Positions 36,104 through 46,534 of a stretch of DNA of 64,000 nt are shown here, in pieces. How positions within the stretch are numbered: the first letter of the stretch is position 1; each line of letters opens with the position of its first letter. Below the pieces are notes generated by a model. It ran no database searches. It was not told the DNA's origin and saw only the letters and a list, made by a program, of their open reading frames with translations. This DNA is from Dysgonomonadaceae bacterium zrk40 (GTDB lineage: Bacteria; Bacteroidota; Bacteroidia; Bacteroidales; Dysgonomonadaceae). Both the position numbers and the translations under genes were made by a program. The DNA is taken from positions 1,612,001-1,676,000 of the forward strand of contig CP070276.1 in the NCBI GenBank assembly GCA_016916535.1. Reading direction: 5' to 3'.

Positions 36104-37759
36104 TCAGATACCTCCTCTCGACTGAATACGAGTCCTGCATTCGGTTGCTTTTTCAATCACATCCAGCCTTTGTTTTCGGGTATCACTTTTGCCAACAATT
36201 TGACCATCCGGTTGGATATCCAGGATTTCTTCCTTTTCGGTATCATATCCGGGCCAAAGAGGCAAACCTTCACCATTTGGGTTACCCGTCTTGGCAAAAT
36301 TAGCCCAGTATGTGTTCAGAATATGGGCCACCTCTTCATCTGTTGTTGTGGTTTCAGCAACACCCCGGCGAGCGTTGATATTGTGAAAGACGTAGGCGAT
36401 CTCAGCCCCGTGTCCGGCACCAAATGGCATCCATTCCAGGCTGTTGGCGGGAACATAACCATAATGGAAGATATAAGCCGGTGCATCGTTGGCGGCAAAG
36501 ATCCTTGCTGCAAAGCGGGCCGGTTCGGCCCATACCCAGTCGGTATTAAACAGGGTGACAATCTCGGCAAGCTCTTTGTTTCCCTCCGGGTCATACGCTG
36601 CTTTTGCATCCTCCTCCAGTTTACCGAAAACAGAAAACAGTTCTTCCTTTGTAGTGACTGAATGAACAAAGTTCCCACCGATTTCGGCACTGCAGCTCTC
36701 GATGATGAGTGGAACGTTTAGATGCCTACCGGCTTTATAGGCACTCTCAGCCGTTTCCACAACAAGTTTGCCATCGAGAATAGGGCCGGAATAAATTCGG
36801 GGACCTCCCTCTCCATCATTTTCCTGACCGCCGTCCACGATCTCCGCAACACTCAGGGCACGTAATTTTTCCAGTGCAGCTTTATCCGTACCCTCAATGC
36901 CCTGTTTACGGGCGAAATTTACACCGATTGTTTCTGCAGAAACAGGATACAAGGGATCAGCGTTTTCCCTGTTAATCGGTCTGCCGGTGAGCACTCCATC
37001 CCTGCTGCCTCCGGAATGACTGATAGCCTTGTGGAAAAGTCCCTTTGCCAGTGGGATCGTAAGCAGTGAGTGTACCGCAACCCCTCCGGCTGATTGACCA
37101 AAAATGGTAACATTGTTCGGGTCACCACCAAAAGCAGTGATATTTTCCTGTACCCACTCAAGAGCAGCAATCATGTCCATAAAAGCGTAGCTTCCTTTTG
37201 GCTCATCGGGATGCTCCCTGGATAAAGCAGGAAAGGCAAAGTGTCCGAGACGACCGAGCCTGTAGTTGAAGGTCATCAGGATGACACCCTGTTTTGCAAA
37301 CGCGTCACCAGCCGTGACAGCTCCTGCACCACTTCCGCCCACAAAAGCGCCACCATGGATCCAGACCATCACCGGATATTTGCTTTGGGGTTTGGCTCCA
37401 CTCGGAACCCATAGATTCAGGTAGAGACAATCTTCTGATGTTCCTTCCCTAATGGTTCCTGGAGCAGTACCCCATCCTCCCTGTGCGCAGTCAGGACCAA
37501 ACGACAGGGCATCCCTAACTCCTTCCCAGGCGGTCACAGGTTGTGGCGGCCGCCAACGATATTCACCCATCGGTGGTGCGGCATAGGGTATGCCTTTAAA
37601 AACCGATACATCATCGACAGTAGCTCCCTGAATTTGTCCAGAAGATATTCGTATGATGGGACCACCAACTTCTGCAATATCATATGCTTGTTGCGCGTAT
37701 AAAGATAATGCGACTACCCATACAAAAAAAACTGCACCTATTTTCTTAATATCCATCAC
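36104..37759 (-). CDS. Type-B carboxylesterase, exported
   Basis: 551 residues with signal peptide (AVFFVWVVALSLYAQQ). It has the type-B signatures EDCLYLNLWVPSG and the nucleophile elbow FGQSAGGVAVH with S223. The oxyanion HGGAF (about 135-139) and a His in GAGHGAEIAYVF are present. The family hydrolyses carboxylic esters of varied alcohols; the exported form could act on polyketide, plant or xenobiotic esters. It is the second-to-last gene of the seven-gene minus-strand block, 1 bp behind the aldo-keto reductase fusion and 65 bp before the broken CMD-cupin gene. Other alpha/beta hydrolases in the block belong to different subfamilies. Confidence 0.9.
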   Translation of the reverse strand: MMDIKKIGAVFFVWVVALSLYAQQAYDIAEVGGPIIRISSGQIQGATVDDVSVFKGIPYAAPPMGEYRWRPPQPVTAWEGVRDALSFGPDCAQGGWGTAPGTIREGTSEDCLYLNLWVPSGAKPQSKYPVMVWIHGGAFVGGSGAGAVTAGDAFAKQGVILMTFNYRLGRLGHFAFPALSREHPDEPKGSYAFMDMIAALEWVQENITAFGGDPNNVTIFGQSAGGVAVHSLLTIPLAKGLFHKAISHSGGSRDGVLTGRPINRENADPLYPVSAETIGVNFARKQGIEGTDKAALEKLRALSVAEIVDGGQENDGEGGPRIYSGPILDGKLVVETAESAYKAGRHLNVPLIIESCSAEIGGNFVHSVTTKEELFSVFGKLEEDAKAAYDPEGNKELAEIVTLFNTDWVWAEPARFAARIFAANDAPAYIFHYGYVPANSLEWMPFGAGHGAEIAYVFHNINARRGVAETTTTDEEVAHILNTYWANFAKTGNPNGEGLPLWPGYDTEKEEILDIQPDGQIVGKSDTRKQRLDVIEKATECRTRIQSRGGI

Positions 37760-37760
37760 C

Positions 37761-39050
37761 TTATCTGTTAACCCAACTATCCAGCTGTTCCAGCGTCACA
37801 TTGAAGAAGCGTTTGTCCTTGTTCAGCGAACGCATTGTAGTCATCTCTTCATCGCTTAGCGTAAAGTCGAAAATAGAGATGTTTTCCTTGATATGGACGG
37901 GATTGGTTGCCCCCGGAATGACGGAGAAACCCTCCTGTATATGCCATCGGAGTATAACCTGGGCAATACTTTTATCATGCGCATCGGCAATTTTTTTGAT
38001 TACCGGGTCGGACAACAGACCCTCATCACCGTGTCCCAAAGGATACCAACACTCAATGATGATGTCATAAGGTTTTACCCATTCACGTATGTCGTTTCGC
38101 TGCGCATAGGGATGACATTCGATCTGCAACGCCACAGGTTTTATCTTCATGTGATCTACAATGGCATGGAAGCGTTCTTTGCTGGCGTCAAAATTACTGA
38201 TTCCCAACGCACGCACCTTCCCTGATGCTACAGCTTTTTCCATCTCCTTCCAGGATTCGATGTAATCGCCAATAGGCTGATGGATGTAAAGCAGGTCGAT
38301 GTAATCGGTCTGAAAGCGTTCCAGAATTTTGTCAATCGATTCCAATGTTTTGCCATCTGCATAGTCGGACACCCATAACTTGCTGGCAATGAAAAATTCC
38401 TCACGCGGAATACCGCTTTCCTTCATTGCTTCGCCCACAGCACCCTCTACACGATAGGCGGTGGCGCAGTCCACATGTCGAAAGCCATTTCTGAATGCCT
38501 CCAGACAAGCCTCCTTGGCCGCTTCGTATGAGATGGCAAAAGTGCCTAAACCCAGCCGTGGCATCTCCATTCCGTTGTTCAGTTTCAGGGTTGGCACAGC
38601 TGCTTTTGGCGCTCCCGGGGTCATCAATCTTGTAAACGATAGCGAACCTAACTTCCAGACATTGTCTTCTTTAATATATACTTCGGTTACTTCAAAGGGA
38701 TTGGTCACTTCATTCCTTCCAACCACGGCAAGGAGGGTAATCCTGTTCAAAAGAATCGCCGTATTGTCAATGATATTGACGGATACCTCGTGGATATCGG
38801 CATTCTTGTACCAGATTCCACCACTTTGAATGATGTTAAGTTCCTGTTCGGTTCCCCATGAACCTCCCATATGGACAAAAACGGCTTTTTCATGGAAGAA
38901 TTTAGACAATTCATCCACATTTTTGCCGGCCATCCATTCCCATTTCGCTTTTGAAAGGTTGATAATCTCCTGCTCTGCTTCACCGTTTTGGGCAACGGCA
39001 AAATGTACACTGACAACAGTTAATAAAAGTCCGATTAATGTTGATTTCAT
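37761..39050 (-). CDS. Exported NTF2-like/aldo-keto reductase fusion protein
   Basis: 429 residues from the ATG at 39050 (MKSTLIGLLLTVVSVHFAVA); a frame upstream to 39173 overlaps the previous gene and lacks a signal peptide at its front. After the signal peptide, residues 25-145 form an NTF2-like/DUF4440 domain (WEWMAGKNVDELSKFFHEKA, FVHMGGSWGTEQEL, FEVTEVYIKEDNVWKL). Residues 155-429 are a complete aldo-keto reductase with catalytic tetrad D194, Y199, K224 and H257. AKRs use cytoplasmic NADPH, so a signal peptide on one is unusual. The fusion joins two domains that often are separate neighbours. It follows the alpha/beta hydrolase by 28 bp. Confidence 0.85.
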   Translation of the reverse strand: MKSTLIGLLLTVVSVHFAVAQNGEAEQEIINLSKAKWEWMAGKNVDELSKFFHEKAVFVHMGGSWGTEQELNIIQSGGIWYKNADIHEVSVNIIDNTAILLNRITLLAVVGRNEVTNPFEVTEVYIKEDNVWKLGSLSFTRLMTPGAPKAAVPTLKLNNGMEMPRLGLGTFAISYEAAKEACLEAFRNGFRHVDCATAYRVEGAVGEAMKESGIPREEFFIASKLWVSDYADGKTLESIDKILERFQTDYIDLLYIHQPIGDYIESWKEMEKAVASGKVRALGISNFDASKERFHAIVDHMKIKPVALQIECHPYAQRNDIREWVKPYDIIIECWYPLGHGDEGLLSDPVIKKIADAHDKSIAQVILRWHIQEGFSVIPGATNPVHIKENISIFDFTLSDEEMTTMRSLNKDKRFFNVTLEQLDSWVNR

Positions 39051-39078
39051 AATGTGTGATTGAATTAATTTATCCTGT

Positions 39079-40131
39079 TTACAAGTATCGATCAAAGAAT
39101 TCTCCGAGCTTACTGGCCGCCTTATCCACATACTCAGGAACATAATAGGTCTGTATATGGGTCGCACCTTCAATCAGGAACAGTTCTTTATTGTCTGTTC
39201 CTGTAGCCAGTTTGAATGCACTTTCGGTCATGTAATAGGTGTCGGCCTTGCTGCCTGCCATCATCAACAGGGGCTGATTGATCAGCGCCATGCGGTCGTT
39301 TGCATCGAAAGCCATCAGGTCGATCAGGCTAGCGGTGGTATACCGGAAGGTAGAATTGGGGTGTGCATGGGTGCGGTGGTAATAATAATGACCTTCGCGA
39401 TAGAGGTCAAAAGGCATTTGATCAGCCATCTCATCGGTTGTTTCGGAATCAGCCATGTAGCGCACTTCTCCACCGGCAGCTTCGAGGGCACGGGCATCAG
39501 AAGCCTGTTTCAACCGTTCCTGAACCGTCTCCAGTTGTGAATCCCTGAATCCGTTTCGTCTGACCATTCCGGAGTTGAACATGCTCAGTGTTGCCACCGC
39601 CTTAAATCGCTTGTCGGTCTGCGCTGCCGCGAGTGAATAGCCTCCGCCGCCGCAAACGCCGAGCAATCCCAGTCGTTGGCCATCTGCACCGGCATATTCT
39701 GTGATATAATCGGCCATGCCCCGGATGTCTTCAATCCGAAAAGCGGGCTTGTCCGTATTGCGGGGTTCCCCGCCACTGGCTCCCTGATACGAAGCGTCGG
39801 CAGCAATGGTAATGTAACCCGATTCCGCCAAACGCTGCGCATATAACCCGGCTACCTGTTCCTTGACACCCCCGTTGGGGTGGGCCACCACGATCACCGG
39901 ATAATTTTTCGCCGGGTTGTAATTGGCAGGGGTGTATACATTGGCTGAAATCTTGATGCCATGCAACAGATAGTGGACCGGATGAATATTTACTTTCCCC
40001 GGCACGTTTTCTGTAATTGCACCTTGATATACCAGACCAAAAGGATTGTCTATCTTTTGCTGGGCAGCGGCAATCATGCTGATTGTCCCAAAAAGGGCTG
40101 TTAATAAATGAAATCTACCTTTTTTATTCAT
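39079..40131 (-). CDS. Exported alpha/beta hydrolase (dienelactone-hydrolase-like, Cys nucleophile)
   Basis: 350 residues from the ATG at 40131; the frame continues upstream to 40173 over the previous gene without a better start. Signal peptide: HLLTALFGTISMIAAAQQ. The nucleophile elbow reads GLLGVCGGGGYSLAA, so C160 replaces the usual Ser, as in dienelactone hydrolases. Candidate acid and base are D297 (AGSKADTYY) and H325 (EGATHIQTYY). The strand-turn VIVVAHPNGGVKEQ is the oxyanion-loop region. Cys-type members typically open lactones or thioesters, and the adjacent CMD gene also belongs to lactone/aromatic-ring chemistry families, but the substrate is unknown. It lies between two aldo-keto reductase genes with short spacers. 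Confidence 0.83.
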   Translation of the reverse strand: MNKKGRFHLLTALFGTISMIAAAQQKIDNPFGLVYQGAITENVPGKVNIHPVHYLLHGIKISANVYTPANYNPAKNYPVIVVAHPNGGVKEQVAGLYAQRLAESGYITIAADASYQGASGGEPRNTDKPAFRIEDIRGMADYITEYAGADGQRLGLLGVCGGGGYSLAAAQTDKRFKAVATLSMFNSGMVRRNGFRDSQLETVQERLKQASDARALEAAGGEVRYMADSETTDEMADQMPFDLYREGHYYYHRTHAHPNSTFRYTTASLIDLMAFDANDRMALINQPLLMMAGSKADTYYMTESAFKLATGTDNKELFLIEGATHIQTYYVPEYVDKAASKLGEFFDRYL

Positions 40132-40162
40132 ATTCGTCACTTTTATTATTAAAAACAGAAAT

Positions 40163-41023
<861 letters not shown>

Positions 41024-42130
41024 TTATCGGTCTAATTCTTTGCTTTTTAACCACTCCGACATCAGGTCGGCAACTTCCACATTGTTCAAGTCTGAAAACG
41101 GGAAATGGGTATTGCCTTTAATGCCTATTTCCGGAAGGTGTACCACCGTTACATCTCCACCATATTTATTGACCGTATCCCGCCAAAGGCGAGCCATCTC
41201 AAGGCGCACCCTCCATCCGTCCTGTCCCGGGTTGGGGTTAGGCTCTTCGGGAATATTGTCACCGTAATAAATCACTATGGGGATTTTGGTCAATTGCTTG
41301 AAATCCTCCATAGGTATGCCAAATGCTTCGAGCAACCCGCCCGAACTGGGTAAAGATTCTGGCACTTCACCTTCGGGAAACAGAAATCCGGAACCTGGTT
41401 CATAACAAACGATACCTTTCACGTTTCGATTCTTTACTGTGGTGAGCCAACCCATCCCTCCCGAATGAGAATGGGTGACAAGGACAGCTTCGCCAATCTT
41501 GTCAAGAAGTGCGGAAACCGCATCCACATTGACGTTGATATCAATTGTCCCGATATTTGGGGTCATGCTTCGGAAATATTGTTCCAATGTGGCTGAATCA
41601 CGGGCAAACTGCACCCCTTCAAAATAATCGGGCCAGATGCCAATACGAAAAGTGCCAAACCAGCCCTGTTCATCGGGGACGGGATCAATTGTCGCCGGTA
41701 CCATACTGCGGCCAGCATCTCCCCTTCGAGGTTGATCGATGACATACACGGGAAAGCGCCTTCGCAAAAAGATATTCTGATACCCTTCCCTCCCGTCGGG
41801 TGTTGTCTCCCAGGTTTTTGAGAACTGACCCAACCCGTGCCACATCACCAGCGGATATTCACGTGCATCTGCCGGGACCTGGTAAAATACATACGCATGA
41901 TCACCATGAAATGTCTGCCCCTCCGGAGTCTGGTTATAGGGGTCAAAGGTGCCCTGATTCTCAATAACGGTTCCCCCGACTGTGAAGCTGCCCTGTTCCT
42001 CTATTTGAATCACTTCGCTGTTTTGTTTCTCATCTTTGTTGGCACAGGATGAACCCAAAAGCAGCAGGAATATGGCAGATACCATCAGGGTTGTTTTAGG
42101 GTGATTTTCTATTGTACGGTACGTCTTCAT
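41024..42130 (-). CDS. Alpha/beta-hydrolase lipoprotein
   Basis: 368 residues from the ATG at 42130 (MKTYRTIENH); the ATG at 42169 adds 13 residues. The signal peptide ends at the lipobox LLGSS-C29, so the mature enzyme is lipid-anchored, and polar residues NKDEKQ follow. The hydrolase fold starts at LVMWHGLGQFSKTW (about 95), a long lid region follows, and the nucleophile is S223 in VTHSHSGGMGW. A late His is in IKGNTHFPF. The family is close to exported esterases and haloalkane-like hydrolases. It is the second gene of the block, 13 bp behind the AKR13-like gene by ORF limits. Confidence 0.82.
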   Translation of the reverse strand: MKTYRTIENHPKTTLMVSAIFLLLLGSSCANKDEKQNSEVIQIEEQGSFTVGGTVIENQGTFDPYNQTPEGQTFHGDHAYVFYQVPADAREYPLVMWHGLGQFSKTWETTPDGREGYQNIFLRRRFPVYVIDQPRRGDAGRSMVPATIDPVPDEQGWFGTFRIGIWPDYFEGVQFARDSATLEQYFRSMTPNIGTIDINVNVDAVSALLDKIGEAVLVTHSHSGGMGWLTTVKNRNVKGIVCYEPGSGFLFPEGEVPESLPSSGGLLEAFGIPMEDFKQLTKIPIVIYYGDNIPEEPNPNPGQDGWRVRLEMARLWRDTVNKYGGDVTVVHLPEIGIKGNTHFPFSDLNNVEVADLMSEWLKSKELDR

Positions 42131-42173
42131 AAATCGATATCTATATGGTTGAATAATATACTCTCTCAAGCGG

Positions 42174-43253
<1,080 letters not shown>

Positions 43254-43312
43254 TTAACCTACCATTTTTACTGATTAATCCTGTAAGATAGCAATTTAAT
43301 TGAAGTTATCAC

Positions 43313-43320
43313 TATTTTTG
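43313..43320 (+). promoter_or_regulatory. Candidate -7 element of the AraC regulator
   Basis: TATTTTTG matches TAnnTTTG 21 bp before the ATG at 43342. Confidence 0.45.
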
Positions 43321-43341
43321 TAGGCATTATATATAGAAAGT

Positions 43342-44253
43342 ATGGAAGGAATTTACAGATTTGACACAGTTAATGCATACAACCAATTGAATAATCATGA
43401 AACACTGCATCCATTGGTGAGTGTGATTGATTTTTCAAAAGCCAAACCAAGAACTTGGGGGAAAGATAAGAAAGTGCGGATCAATTATGGTCTGTATTGT
43501 ATATTCCTGAAAGATGTAAATTGTGGTGACATCAAATATGGACGTAACTATTACGACTACCAGGAAGGTACACTTGTTTTCGTTTCACCGGGACAAGTGA
43601 TGGAGCTGGATAATGATGGTTTGGTCTATCAACCCAAAGGGCATGCGCTGGTATTTCATCCGGATCTGCTTCAGGGTACTCAATTGGCAAAAATTATCAG
43701 CGACTATAATTTCTTCAGTTACAAATCAAATGAAGCATTGCACCTGTCAGAACGTGAAAGAAACATAGTGCTGGATTGTTTCGCAAAAATAGAATATGAG
43801 TTGCAACAGAGTGTGGATAAGCACAGTAAGAAACTCATCGCTTCCAATATAGAACTGTTTCTGAATTACTGCAACCGTTTTTACGACAGGCAATTTATCA
43901 CCAGAGAAAATGTCAATCAGGGAATAATAGAGAAATTTGAAGAGAAGTTGAACGACTATTTCTCATCAGACAAGCCTCAAAGATTCGGATTACCCTCCGT
44001 GGCCTACTTTGCAGATGTACTCCACTTGTCGGCAAATTACTTTGGAGATCTGATAAAAAAGGAGACAGGTAAATCTGCTAAAGAGTATATTCAATTCGAA
44101 ATCATCAACCTGGCAAAGAACCTTATATTCAACAAGGAGATAACGATCAGCGAGATTGCCCATTCGTTGGGGTTCAAATACCCCCAGCATTTTACACGAA
44201 TGTTCAAGAATGAAACAGGATTGACACCGAATGATTTCAGGAATCAGAACTGA
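43342..44253 (+). CDS. AraC-family transcriptional regulator of the adjacent operon
   Basis: 303 residues. The N-terminal 190 residues look like a cupin-type sensor (EGTLVFVSPGQVMELDNDGL, HALVFHPDLLQGT). The C-terminal AraC domain has two HTH units: GLPSVAYFADVLHLSANYFG followed by KKETGKSAKEYIQ, and ITISEIAHSLGFKYPQHFTR followed by FKNETGLTPNDFR. It is divergent from and 181 bp away from the first gene of the seven-gene block, the usual position of a pathway-specific regulator. Inducer unknown. AraC proteins with this layout often sit beside aldo-keto reductase and short-chain dehydrogenase genes in Bacteroidota. Confidence 0.9.
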   Translation: MEGIYRFDTVNAYNQLNNHETLHPLVSVIDFSKAKPRTWGKDKKVRINYGLYCIFLKDVNCGDIKYGRNYYDYQEGTLVFVSPGQVMELDNDGLVYQPKGHALVFHPDLLQGTQLAKIISDYNFFSYKSNEALHLSERERNIVLDCFAKIEYELQQSVDKHSKKLIASNIELFLNYCNRFYDRQFITRENVNQGIIEKFEEKLNDYFSSDKPQRFGLPSVAYFADVLHLSANYFGDLIKKETGKSAKEYIQFEIINLAKNLIFNKEITISEIAHSLGFKYPQHFTRMFKNETGLTPNDFRNQN

Positions 44254-44563
44254 TATATCACTTCCAACATGCTATCTCGCAATTAAATATAAACATTGAT
44301 TCATCCTACAGAGAGTCCCATTGAACACCTTGCCACGTGTAAAAAATCCAGTTTCAACAGGGTAATTATTTATATGGCGTTATCAGGGATGCGCGAAATT
44401 GAAAGCTCTTATTATCAAATCAATAGGGAAAATAGGAAGAACAATGGAGCAAATTGGTTGATTTGTTTTTGGTTGTTACAAACTGTTACAACACCTTTGT
44501 TAAACTAAGGTTAGACTAAATATCAAAACACTCACCGGAAATCCCGATAAGTGCTTGATATTC
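44254..44563. other. Intergenic region between the AraC regulator and tRNA-Arg
   Basis: 310 bp. It holds two GTTAC motifs 10 bp apart near 44475-44489, the 32-bp repeat/terminator at 44525-44556 and no supportable gene. A 70-codon frame (44296-44508) was not recognised. Confidence 0.4.
44525..44556 (-). repeat. 32-bp repeat/terminator, right copy, next to tRNA-Arg
   Basis: 29/32 identical to 34713-34744 in the same orientation. It lies 7 nt beyond the encoded CCA end of tRNA-Arg and folds as a minus-strand hairpin followed by TTTT, so it can end the tRNA transcript. Confidence 0.65.
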
Positions 44564-44640
44564 TGGTGATCCGGTTGGGATTCGAACCCAAGACCCACAG
44601 CTTAGAAGGCTGTTGCTCTATCCAGCTGAGCTACCGGACC
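44564..44640 (-). tRNA. tRNA-Arg (TCT anticodon)
   Basis: Minus-strand cloverleaf with acceptor GGTCCGG/CCGGATC (one G-U), D-arm GCTC-GAGC, anticodon stem ACAGC/GCTGT around loop CTTCTAA, and T-arm with GGTTCGAATC. Discriminator A at 44567, and CCA is encoded at 44566-44564. The 3' end points toward the hydrolase/reductase block, the usual side for island insertion. Confidence 0.96.
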
Positions 44641-44744
44641 ATCCTTGTGCAAATTTAGGTTGCAAAAGTACGGCAATTCTCAGAATAAAAAAAATATCTG
44701 AAAACTATTTAATACAATTTGTCAATGAGTGGTTTGAGAAGAAA

Positions 44745-44776
44745 CACCCCGAAATCGGTTATCCGCTTCCGGGGTG
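44745..44776 (-). terminator. Terminator of gdhA
   Basis: On the minus strand CACCCCG pairs with CGGGGTG, with an inner GCGG/CCGA stem, followed by TTTCTTCT. It starts 39 bp after the gdhA stop. Confidence 0.65.
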
Positions 44777-44814
44777 CAGTTATTTTACACTATTCTCTTA
44801 AAACAGAAGTAGCA

Positions 44815-46149
44815 TCAGAGCACTCCCTGCCCCATCATCGCCCTGGCCACCTTCATGAAGCCGGCAATGTTGGCTCCTTTCACGTAGTTGATGTAGCCGT
44901 CGCTCTCGGTACCGTACTTCACACAGCTCTCGTGAATGTTGGCCATGATCCACTTCAACTTCTCATCCACCTGCTCGGCGGGCCAGCTGTAACGCTCCGA
45001 GTTCTGTGTCATCTCCAGTCCCGATACCGATACCCCACCGGCATTGGCGGCCTTTCCCGGGGCGTAGAGGATCTTGTTCTTTAGGAAGATCTCCACTGCC
45101 TCAGGGGTGCTGGGCATGTTGGCTCCTTCAGAAACGGCAAACACACCGTTCTTCACCAGCTCCGCAGCTTCTGATCCATCAATCTCGTTCTGGGTGGCCG
45201 AAGGAAGAGCGATATCACCCTTCTCACCCCAGGGACGGGCACCCGGCACATACTTGCAGCCGTACTCTTCAGCGTACTCACGGATGCGGCCACGGTAGAG
45301 GTTCTTCAGTTCCATCACGAACTTCAGCTTTTCTTCGGTGATGCCATCGGGATCGTAGATATATCCGTCTGAATCGGAGAGGGACACCGGGATGGCGCCC
45401 AGTTCAAGCAGCTTCTCACAGGTATATTGTGCCACGTTACCGGAACCGGATACAAGGCACTTCTTGCCCCGAATGTCGATGTTCTTCGTCTTAAGCATCT
45501 CCAGCAGGAAGTAGACGTTGCCGTAACCGGTGGCCTCGGGACGAATCAGTGATCCGCCGAACTCGCGTCCCTTGCCGGTAAAGGTGCCGGTAAACTCTCC
45601 CGCCAGCTTCTTGTACTTGCCGAACATGTATCCTACTTCGCGACCACCCACGCCGATATCTCCTGCCGGCACATCGGTGTCAGGGCCAATCACCCGCCAC
45701 AAGCCTTCTACGAAGGCCTGACAGAAACGCATGATTTCACCGTCGGACTTGCCACGCGGGGAAAAATCAGATCCACCTTTGGCACCTCCCATCGGCAGAG
45801 TGGTGAGGGCATTCTTAAATGTTTGTTCAAAGGCGAGAAACTTCAGGATGGAGGGTGATACCGAAGCATGGAAACGAATGCCCCCCTTGTAGGGACCAAT
45901 GGCATTGTTGTGCTGCACGCGATAGCCCATGTTGGTCTGCACCCTGCCCTGGTCGTCCACCCAAGTCACACGGAAAGAATGAATTTTGTCAGGAATGGAC
46001 AGCCGCTCAACCAGATTTGCCTTTTCAAACTCAGGATGCTCGTTGTAGACATCCTCAATCGACTCAATCACCTCTTCAACAGCCTGATGATACTCCGGCT
46101 CGTTGGGGAAACGCCGCTTTAAAAGATCGATAACCTCTGTAGCTCTCAT
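44815..46149 (-). CDS. gdhA: Glutamate dehydrogenase (NADP-type hexameric)
   Basis: 444 residues, the length of the hexameric small-subunit enzyme. It assimilates or releases ammonia by interconverting 2-oxoglutarate and glutamate. The active-site segment LPMGGAKGGSDFSPRGKSD holds the catalytic Lys, preceded by GPYKGGIRFHASV and FLAFEQTFKNAL. The Rossmann motif KCLVSGSGNVAQYTCEKL is GxGNxA, common in NADP-linked forms. The remainder (VFAVSEGANMPSTPEAVEIF and GVSVSGLEMTQNSERYSW) is intact. The ATG at 46149 gives the conserved N-terminus. It is monocistronic, with a terminator 39 bp after its stop and a small membrane-protein gene 118 bp upstream. Confidence 0.96.
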   Translation of the reverse strand: MRATEVIDLLKRRFPNEPEYHQAVEEVIESIEDVYNEHPEFEKANLVERLSIPDKIHSFRVTWVDDQGRVQTNMGYRVQHNNAIGPYKGGIRFHASVSPSILKFLAFEQTFKNALTTLPMGGAKGGSDFSPRGKSDGEIMRFCQAFVEGLWRVIGPDTDVPAGDIGVGGREVGYMFGKYKKLAGEFTGTFTGKGREFGGSLIRPEATGYGNVYFLLEMLKTKNIDIRGKKCLVSGSGNVAQYTCEKLLELGAIPVSLSDSDGYIYDPDGITEEKLKFVMELKNLYRGRIREYAEEYGCKYVPGARPWGEKGDIALPSATQNEIDGSEAAELVKNGVFAVSEGANMPSTPEAVEIFLKNKILYAPGKAANAGGVSVSGLEMTQNSERYSWPAEQVDEKLKWIMANIHESCVKYGTESDGYINYVKGANIAGFMKVARAMMGQGVL

Positions 46150-46267
46150 GAAAATTTGGTTTAAATCAGATAACTCTTTAATAAATCAGTTTGAAGCGCA
46201 AAAATAGATAAAAATTCCCAACTGGAAAATTATTCAGATGTTTTTCTTATTTTTGTCACAAAAAAAG

Positions 46268-46438
46268 CTATTTTTTTAGATTTTTGTAAATCGGAATAAA
46301 CACGATTGCACCTGACATCAGGATGGAGACAACAGTCATGCCGTTGATTTCTGCATAGAGCAGGATGTAGACCACCAGGACGATCCAAAGAATGATGATG
46401 AATGCAATCTGTATCTGGGAGAGTTTTCTTCTTGCCAT
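46268..46438 (-). CDS. Small membrane protein, 56 residues
   Basis: A complete frame runs from the ATG at 46438 to TAG at 46268. The sequence begins MARRKLSQIQIAFIIILWIV, continues as a first membrane segment to VYILLYAEI, has a short loop NGMT, then a second segment VVSILMSGAIVFIPIYKNL, and ends in KK. Two hydrophobic helices with a positive N-terminus and C-terminus suggest an inner-membrane hairpin. A perfect -7 element (TATCTTTG, 46466-46459) lies 20 bp upstream, and an A/T-rich hairpin-like sequence with T7 follows the stop. I do not recognise the family. It is below common gene-calling length thresholds and easily missed. Confidence 0.65.
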   Translation of the reverse strand: MARRKLSQIQIAFIIILWIVLVVYILLYAEINGMTVVSILMSGAIVFIPIYKNLKK

Positions 46439-46458
46439 AGTGTTCGGGTTAGATGATG

Positions 46459-46466
46459 CAAAGATA
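46459..46466 (-). promoter_or_regulatory. -7 element of the 56-residue membrane protein gene
   Basis: TATCTTTG on the minus strand, 20 bp before the ATG at 46438. Confidence 0.5.
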
Positions 46467-46507
46467 GCAAAATGAGAGAAAGCGTTTGGTTGGAGACTGC
46501 AAGAATT

Positions 46508-46534
46508 GTTACGTTTTTGTTACATTTTGGTTAC
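46508..46534. promoter_or_regulatory. Three GTTAC motifs at 11-bp spacing (Pho-box-like)
   Basis: GTTAC at 46508-46512, 46519-46523 and 46530-46534, each preceded by T or G-rich bases. The exact 11-bp period is that of PhoB direct repeats. The array lies between the small membrane gene (minus) and glmS with the PiT transporter (plus). Confidence 0.5.

Noticed and set aside
37653-37859. Small plus-strand ORFs within the accessory block
   Set aside because: They are antisense to well-supported genes and carry no features.
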